Shown here: in pieces, positions 60,088-64,000 of the stretch
Position numbering within the stretch: the first letter of the stretch is position 1
Layout of the letters: each line of letters begins with the position of its first letter
Source of the DNA: Pseudomonadota bacterium
GTDB taxonomy: Bacteria > Pseudomonadota > Gammaproteobacteria > Burkholderiales > Burkholderiaceae_C
DNA: 64,000 bases
Direction of reading: 5' to 3'
Assembly: GCA_030538605.1 (NCBI GenBank)
Contig: JAUNTQ010000003.1
Span: 1 to 64,000 of the forward strand
Position numbers and translations under genes: made by a program
The notes under the pieces: generated by a model
Seen by the model: only the letters and a program-made list of their open reading frames with translations
Told to the model about the DNA's origin: nothing
Databases searched by the model: none

Positions 60088-60687
60088 ATGAACCGCACTC
60101 CCTCCCTTCGCCGCCCCCTGCGCACCCTGGGCCTGGCCGCCGCCATGGCCATCGGCGGCGTGGCCCTGGTCGGCTGCACCACCACACCGCCCGGCTCCCA
60201 GGCCTCCGGCCCCACCGCCCGCGTCGCCATGGAGCGCGACGTGGACGCCACCCTGGCGCGCCTCTACACCGTAGTGCCCGGCTCGCGCGAAATGGTGCAG
60301 CGCTCCGCTGGCGTGCTCGTCTTCCCCGCCGTCGTGGGCGGCAGCTTCGTCGTCGGTGCCGAACACGGCCGTGGCGCGCTGCGCGAAGGCGGCACCACCA
60401 GCGGCTACTACAGCACCACCGGCGGCTCCATCGGCCTGCAAGCAGGTGGCCAGTCGCGCTCCGTGATCTACGTGTTCAACACGCGTGACGCGCTCGACAA
60501 ATTCAAGGCCAGCAACGGCTGGACCGCCGGCGCCGACGCCACCGTCGCCGTGGGCCGCGTGGGCGCCAACGGCAGCGTGGACACCCAGACCGTGCAGCAG
60601 CCCGTGGCCAGCTTCATCCTGACCAACGTCGGCCTCGAAGCCGGTGCCGCCGTCGGCGCCGCGCGCATCGCCCAAGTCACGCTCTGA
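60088..60687 (+). CDS. Ysc84/DUF500-type lipoprotein
   Basis: 199 residues. Signal peptide with lipobox LVGC at about residues 27-30 (ALVGCTTTPPG). The Ysc84 domain has AGVLVFPAVVGGSFVVGAEH, GGYYSTTGG-like glycine-rich strands and VASFILTNVGLEAGAAVGAA. Members bind lipids in other organisms; the role in bacterial envelopes is not established. It is followed by an intrinsic terminator. Confidence 0.87.
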   Translation: MNRTPSLRRPLRTLGLAAAMAIGGVALVGCTTTPPGSQASGPTARVAMERDVDATLARLYTVVPGSREMVQRSAGVLVFPAVVGGSFVVGAEHGRGALREGGTTSGYYSTTGGSIGLQAGGQSRSVIYVFNTRDALDKFKASNGWTAGADATVAVGRVGANGSVDTQTVQQPVASFILTNVGLEAGAAVGAARIAQVTL

Positions 60688-60717
60688 TCGGCAGCGGCCC
60701 ACGCGCCGCCTTGCCTG

Positions 60718-60744
60718 AAAGCGCCGCCTGCGGGCGGCGCTTTT
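60718..60744 (+). terminator. Intrinsic terminator after the Ysc84 lipoprotein
   Basis: AAA-GCGCCGCC-TGCG-GGCGGCGC-TTTT: an 8-bp GC stem with tetraloop and A/U-flanks, extendable to 11 bp, about 30 nt past the stop. Confidence 0.88.
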
Positions 60745-60801
60745 CTTTTCCCGCACGGCGAGGCACCATGCGCGGCACCCATCGTCACGCCACCCCACAC
60801 C

Positions 60802-61572
60802 ATGACACCCGCCACCCCGCACCACCTGTTCATCCTCACCGGCGCATCGCGCGGCATGGGCCTGGCCATGGCGCAGCAGCTGCTGGCGCCTGGCCACGTG
60901 CTGCTGTGCCTGTCGCGCCGCGTCAACACCGATCTGGACGCACAGGCCAGCGCCGCAGGCGCCCCACTCACGCAATGGCCCGTCGACCTGGCCGACGGCG
61001 CTGCCGCCAGCACCCGCCTGGCCGACTGGCTCAGCCCCTTCGCGCCCGGTCACTTTGCCAGCGCCACGCTCATCAACAACGCCGGCGTCATCCCCGCCAT
61101 CGCGCCCCTGCGCGACATGCCCGCCGCCGACCTGGCCCACGCCCTTGCCGTCGGCCTGCAAGCGCCCATGCAGCTGGCCGCCGCCTTCCTCGGTGCCACG
61201 CGCGCATGGACGGGCGCGCGCAAGGTGCTCAACATCTCATCGGGCCTGGGCCGGCGCGCCATGGCATCGCAAGCCGCCTACTGCGCCGCCAAGGCCGGCA
61301 TGGACCACTTCACCCGCTGTCTGGCCCTCGAAGAAGCCCTGCAAACCAACGGCGCGCGCGTGTGCGCCCTGGCCCCCGGCGTGATCGACACCGACATGCA
61401 GCACCAACTGCGCAGCGCCGACGCCACCCGCTTCCCAGACCGCGCCAGCTTCGAGCAACTCAGCCAGGGCGGCCAACTCACCGCGCCTGATGAAGCCGCC
61501 CGCCGCGTGCTCGCATGGCTGGCCCGCCCCGACTTCGGCGACGAAGCCGTGGCAGACGTGCGGCAAGGGTGA
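60802..61572 (+). CDS. SDR-family oxidoreductase (sepiapterin reductase-like)
   Basis: 256 residues. NAD(P) motif ILTGASRGMGLAMAQ (about 11-25), NNAG in LINNAGVIPAIAP, catalytic Ser in NISSGLGRRA and YxxxK in AYCAAKAGMDHF. The C-terminal part PGVIDTDMQHQLRSADATRF is typical of sepiapterin reductase/YueD-like SDRs. The substrate is unknown. Confidence 0.87.
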   Translation: MTPATPHHLFILTGASRGMGLAMAQQLLAPGHVLLCLSRRVNTDLDAQASAAGAPLTQWPVDLADGAAASTRLADWLSPFAPGHFASATLINNAGVIPAIAPLRDMPAADLAHALAVGLQAPMQLAAAFLGATRAWTGARKVLNISSGLGRRAMASQAAYCAAKAGMDHFTRCLALEEALQTNGARVCALAPGVIDTDMQHQLRSADATRFPDRASFEQLSQGGQLTAPDEAARRVLAWLARPDFGDEAVADVRQG

Positions 61573-61589
61573 AAACGAAAGCCGCACGC

Positions 61590-61719
61590 GAAGGACGCCA
61601 AGGATTCGCGAAGGACGCGAAAAAGGCAGGTTTGAAGGCAGGATGGGCCGCAGGGGCCTGTTGGCAAGGGTTCGAGCATTTTCAAGTCATTGATTTTCAA
61701 TGACATTGAAATGCGATTG
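61590..61719 (-). repeat. Family D ~130-bp repeat, copy 2 (inverted relative to copy 1)
   Basis: The reverse complement begins CAATCGCATTTCAATGTCAT and encodes, from 61706, MSLKINDLKMLEPLPTGPCG, as in copy 1. The end with GCGTCCTTCGCGAATCC is also shared. As in copy 1, a family A palindrome is next to it (here 22 bp away). Copies 1 and 2 are 46 kb apart in opposite orientation. Confidence 0.75.
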
Positions 61720-61740
61720 TCCTAGGTTATCTGAGCTTGT

Positions 61741-61840
61741 TCAATATAAAACCATAGCTGCTTGCGCACGCTTCAAGCCATTTTCAATTATATAAGTATA
61801 TGAAAATGCTTTAAAACGTGCGCAAACAGCTATCTTTATC
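61741..61840. repeat. Family A AT-rich palindrome, copy 7 (convergent gap)
   Basis: The left arm is ATAGCTGCTTGCGCACGC, the right arm GCGTGCGCAAACAGCTAT in reversed partner form (ACGTGCGCAAACAGCTAT). The inner arms CATTTTCA/TGAAAATG close on an AT loop. It lies between the convergent SDR and lipoprotein genes. Confidence 0.8.
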
Positions 61841-61864
61841 TGCTCATCCGTGCCGGCACCGACT

Positions 61865-62530
61865 TCACGGCGCGGGCTGCACCAGATCCATGCGGCGCCG
61901 GATGCGCTCGGCCTCCTGCGTGTCGCCGGCTTGCTCGGCCAGCCGCGCCTGCACGCCCAGCCAGGCCAGCAGGGGGCGGCGCCAGCCTTGCTGCGAGGCG
62001 ACTTCCGCCGCCTGCGCCACCACCGCCGGGCTGGCCTGGGCGCGGCGCAGCAGCACGCCGGCAGCGATGAGGCGGGCCAGCGGATCGTCGGCGGCGGGCA
62101 GCGCGGCGACCTGGCCGCCAGCGGCGATGGCACGGTGCTGCGCGGGCAGCAGGGCGGCTTGCGCGGCGCTCAGTGGCTCGCCGGCAAGGTAGGCGGCGTA
62201 GGCGCGTTCGGCCTCGCCGGCGTCGGCGCGCAGGGGTTCGAAGCCGGTGCAGGGGCTGAAGTCGAGCGCGGCCACGCGGGCGGCGCAGCGGGTGAGTTCG
62301 ATGCGGGCCACCAGCGCAGGGCGGCCGGTGCGGGCCACCTCGGCGCGGGCCTGAGTGAATTCGCGCGCGTGCACGCGGTCGTTGCCTTGCAGATAGGCCT
62401 GGGTGAAGCGCTCGGCATGGCCCATGGCGTTGATGCGCCAGTCGGGCACCTTGGGGCCGCTGGCGCAGGCAGCCAGAAGCAGGGCGAGCAGGGCGCTGGC
62501 CAGCGCCCGGGGCAGCGCGGGTGTGCTCAT
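61865..62530 (-). CDS. Hypothetical lipoprotein of the Mla-type cluster
   Basis: 221 residues; signal peptide with lipobox LAAC (MSTPALPRALASALLALLLA then ACASGP). The mature part is helical and alanine-rich (VPDWRINAMGHAERFTQAYL, QAEERI-like C-terminal helices), possibly TPR-like. Its start overlaps the MlaD-like stop by 4 nt (ATGA), so it belongs to this operon. I recognise no named family. Confidence 0.75.
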   Translation of the reverse strand: MSTPALPRALASALLALLLAACASGPKVPDWRINAMGHAERFTQAYLQGNDRVHAREFTQARAEVARTGRPALVARIELTRCAARVAALDFSPCTGFEPLRADAGEAERAYAAYLAGEPLSAAQAALLPAQHRAIAAGGQVAALPAADDPLARLIAAGVLLRRAQASPAVVAQAAEVASQQGWRRPLLAWLGVQARLAEQAGDTQEAERIRRRMDLVQPAP

Positions 62531-63579
62531 GGCAGCGTCACCTCTTTTTCCTTGGGGGCGAACGGCCAGGTGCGGTTGATCTGGGTGATGAGCGCGTCGA
62601 TCCTGAGCAGGCTGCTTTCGACGTCGGCGCGCAAATCGCCCAGGTTCTGCGTGGCCTGGTTGGCGTTGCCGGCCACGCCCTGCACTTCTTTCAGCACGGC
62701 ATCGGCCTTGACGACGCTTTGCCGCACGTCTTGCAGCAGCGCGTTCATCTGGCGCACGGCGGCCTGCGCGTCGGTAACCAGGCCGCTTTCGCCCAGCACC
62801 TGGGTGTCGGCTTTTTTCACCAGACCGTCCACGCGCACGGCCACGGTGTCGAGGTTTTTCAGCAGCAAGTTGGTGCGCGTGAGCAGCTCGGAGATCTGAC
62901 GCGCGTCGGCCTGGTTGCCGGTGAGCGCGGCCATCAGCCCGCCTTCGTGGCTGTTGAGCTTTTGCGTGAAGGCGCGCACCTCCTGCAGCGTGGCAGCCAG
63001 CTGCGATTCGCCCGATGTGAGGCGGTTGACGTTTTGCAGCACGTCGCGCATGTCGGCCACCATGCGGGGGATCTCGGCCGACACGTCGCCGCGCAGCACC
63101 ATGCGTTCGCTGCCGGCGGGCAGGGGCGGGTCGTCCAGCACGCCGGTGAAGGCGCGCAGGCGCGCCGCGCCGACGATGCCGCGCTCCAGCGTGAACACGC
63201 TGGAGGTGCGCAGCCAGTGGGCCGATTTCAGCGGCACATCGACGTGCAGGCGCACGGTGCCGCCTTCGGCCAGCTCGATGCGGCGCACGCGGCCGATGGG
63301 AAAGCCGGAGAAGGTCATGTCCATGCCGACCACGACACCTTCGCTGTCGTCGGTGGTCAGGTACAGCGGCTCGGTGGCCTCGAACGCGCCGCGCACCCAC
63401 ATCAGATACAGCACGGCGGCGACGAGCAGCACGCCCATGAAGATCAGCAGCAGCGCGGCGCGAAACTCCAGGCGGCGCAGGCGGTGCGTGGTCTGAGGCT
63501 CGTGCGCGGGCGCCTCGTCGGGCGCGGCGGGCGGTGTGGGCAGATCAGGGGGCGACGTGGGGCCGGTGGGCTGGCTCAT
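62527..63579 (-). CDS. MlaD-family (MCE domain) lipid transport protein
   Basis: 350 residues: a proline-rich cytosolic N-terminus, one membrane helix (about 38-60), an MCE domain (about 65-150; GVVVGMDMTFSGFPIGRVRR) and a long helical C-terminal region (about 165-345) with repeated coiled-coil-like segments. Substrate-binding part of an ABC lipid transporter in the periplasm. It is preceded by the MlaE-like permease and followed by the lipoprotein, all on the minus strand. Confidence 0.88.
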   Translation of the reverse strand: MSQPTGPTSPPDLPTPPAAPDEAPAHEPQTTHRLRRLEFRAALLLIFMGVLLVAAVLYLMWVRGAFEATEPLYLTTDDSEGVVVGMDMTFSGFPIGRVRRIELAEGGTVRLHVDVPLKSAHWLRTSSVFTLERGIVGAARLRAFTGVLDDPPLPAGSERMVLRGDVSAEIPRMVADMRDVLQNVNRLTSGESQLAATLQEVRAFTQKLNSHEGGLMAALTGNQADARQISELLTRTNLLLKNLDTVAVRVDGLVKKADTQVLGESGLVTDAQAAVRQMNALLQDVRQSVVKADAVLKEVQGVAGNANQATQNLGDLRADVESSLLRIDALITQINRTWPFAPKEKEVTLP

Positions 63580-63586
63580 GGTGGCG

Positions 63587-64000
63587 TCAATAGTAATTGC
63601 CGACCAGCGAGGCGATCTCGATCACCAGCATCAGCACGAACATCTGCACCAGCCCTTGCAGCTCCACGCTGGTGCGCGAAGCGCGCCGGGGCATGTCGCG
63701 CATGGCATTGGCCACGGGCAGCAAGGCCACGGCCAGGGCGAACAGCACGGTCTTGAGGCCGAAGATCATCGACACCACGGGGTTGAAGATGTTGCCCACC
63801 GCGTGGTTGTAGGACGCCATGCCCGCCAGCGTGAAGCCGTGCACCGCCACGTAGGCCAGCAGCAGCGAGAGCATGCAGCTCAGGCCCGCCAGCAGCAGCA
63901 CGGCGAACATGCCCGCCAGCACGCGCGGCAGCACCTCGTGGCTGAGCGGGTCCAGCCCCTGCGCGCGCAAGGCCTTGAACTGGCCGTCGCGGCGCAGCTT
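63587..64000 (-). CDS. MlaE-family ABC permease (partial, C-terminal 137 residues)
   Basis: The gene enters from the window edge; 137 residues plus stop are visible. It has several membrane helices: VLAGMFAVLLLAGLSCMLSL, LLLAYVAVHGFTLAG, SMIFGLKTVLFALAVALLPV and LVQMFVLMLVIEIASLVGNY. The segment SHEVLPRVLAG corresponds to the conserved MlaE region before the last helices. It is 7 nt upstream of the MlaD-like gene. Confidence 0.88.
   Translation of the reverse strand, partial: KLRRDGQFKALRAQGLDPLSHEVLPRVLAGMFAVLLLAGLSCMLSLLLAYVAVHGFTLAGMASYNHAVGNIFNPVVSMIFGLKTVLFALAVALLPVANAMRDMPRRASRTSVELQGLVQMFVLMLVIEIASLVGNYY

Overview
The window is GC-rich, densely coded bacterial chromosome. Gene order and protein sequences point to Burkholderiales, most likely the Comamonadaceae (Acidovorax/Ottowia/Alicycliphilus-like). 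The main clues are the tig-clpP-clpX-lon order, the tmk-holB-pilZ-tatD block, the mdh / gntR-sdhCDAB-sdhE-gltA citrate-cycle block and the imuA-imuB-dnaE2 cassette. This is inferred from remembered gene neighbourhoods; no search was run. The window opens inside lon and closes inside an mlaE-type permease gene.

Layout. 1-5.6 kb: ATP-dependent proteolysis and folding (lon, clpX, clpP, tig, all minus), then tRNA-Leu(UAG). 5.8-10.2 kb: RND efflux pump and its lipoprotein adaptor. 10.4-13.5 kb: hpnC-hpnD-hpnE for squalene, then tRNA-Gly(CCC). 13.7-18.6 kb: small hypothetical, TraB/GumN protein, FAD monooxygenase, ankyrin protein, TatD, PilZ. 18.7-21.4 kb: holB, tmk, mltG. 21.4-26.6 kb: ygfZ, rlhA-type peptidase U32, UspA, a hypothetical, MBL hydrolase. 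27-32.2 kb: alaS with an unusual internal insertion, a VapBC-like toxin-antitoxin pair, a small monooxygenase/NIPSNAP pair, and a frameshifted ArsR regulator. 32.3-37.9 kb: SOS mutagenesis cassette dnaE2-imuB-imuA with a LexA box. 38-38.8 kb: an SDR gene broken by an in-frame TGA. 39-50.8 kb: citrate-cycle region, acnB-hyp-citE-like-mdh on the minus strand and gntR-sdhCDAB-sdhE-gltA on the plus strand, diverging around a TCTTATATAAGA palindrome. 50.9-53.1 kb: DUF808 protein and DusC. 53.5-58.3 kb: FecR-like protein, OmpA lipoprotein, di-haem and tri-haem cytochromes c, and an unusual histidine-kinase/receiver-like protein. 58.6-61.6 kb: RluA-type synthase, exported dioxygenase-like protein, Ysc84 lipoprotein, SDR. 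61.9-64 kb: Mla-type lipid transport genes.

The most striking feature is the number of short, non-coding repeat families with no transposase in the window. Family A is an AT-rich ~95-bp palindrome (7 copies, mostly at gene ends). Family B is a ~55-bp hairpin sharing the A core; it occurs between genes and also in frame inside protein genes (efflux adaptor, hpnC, and twice in dnaE2). Family C is a GC-rich ~85-bp unit in clusters of one to three. Family D is a ~130-bp element with an embedded short ORF, present as two inverted copies 46 kb apart. There is also a long GC palindrome, a GTAGGCTGGGTAGAGC palindrome, a GGGGTCAGAT tandem inside dnaE2, and an exact-period 100-bp tandem duplication. 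I saw no prophage, CRISPR array, insertion sequence with transposase, or large accessory island.
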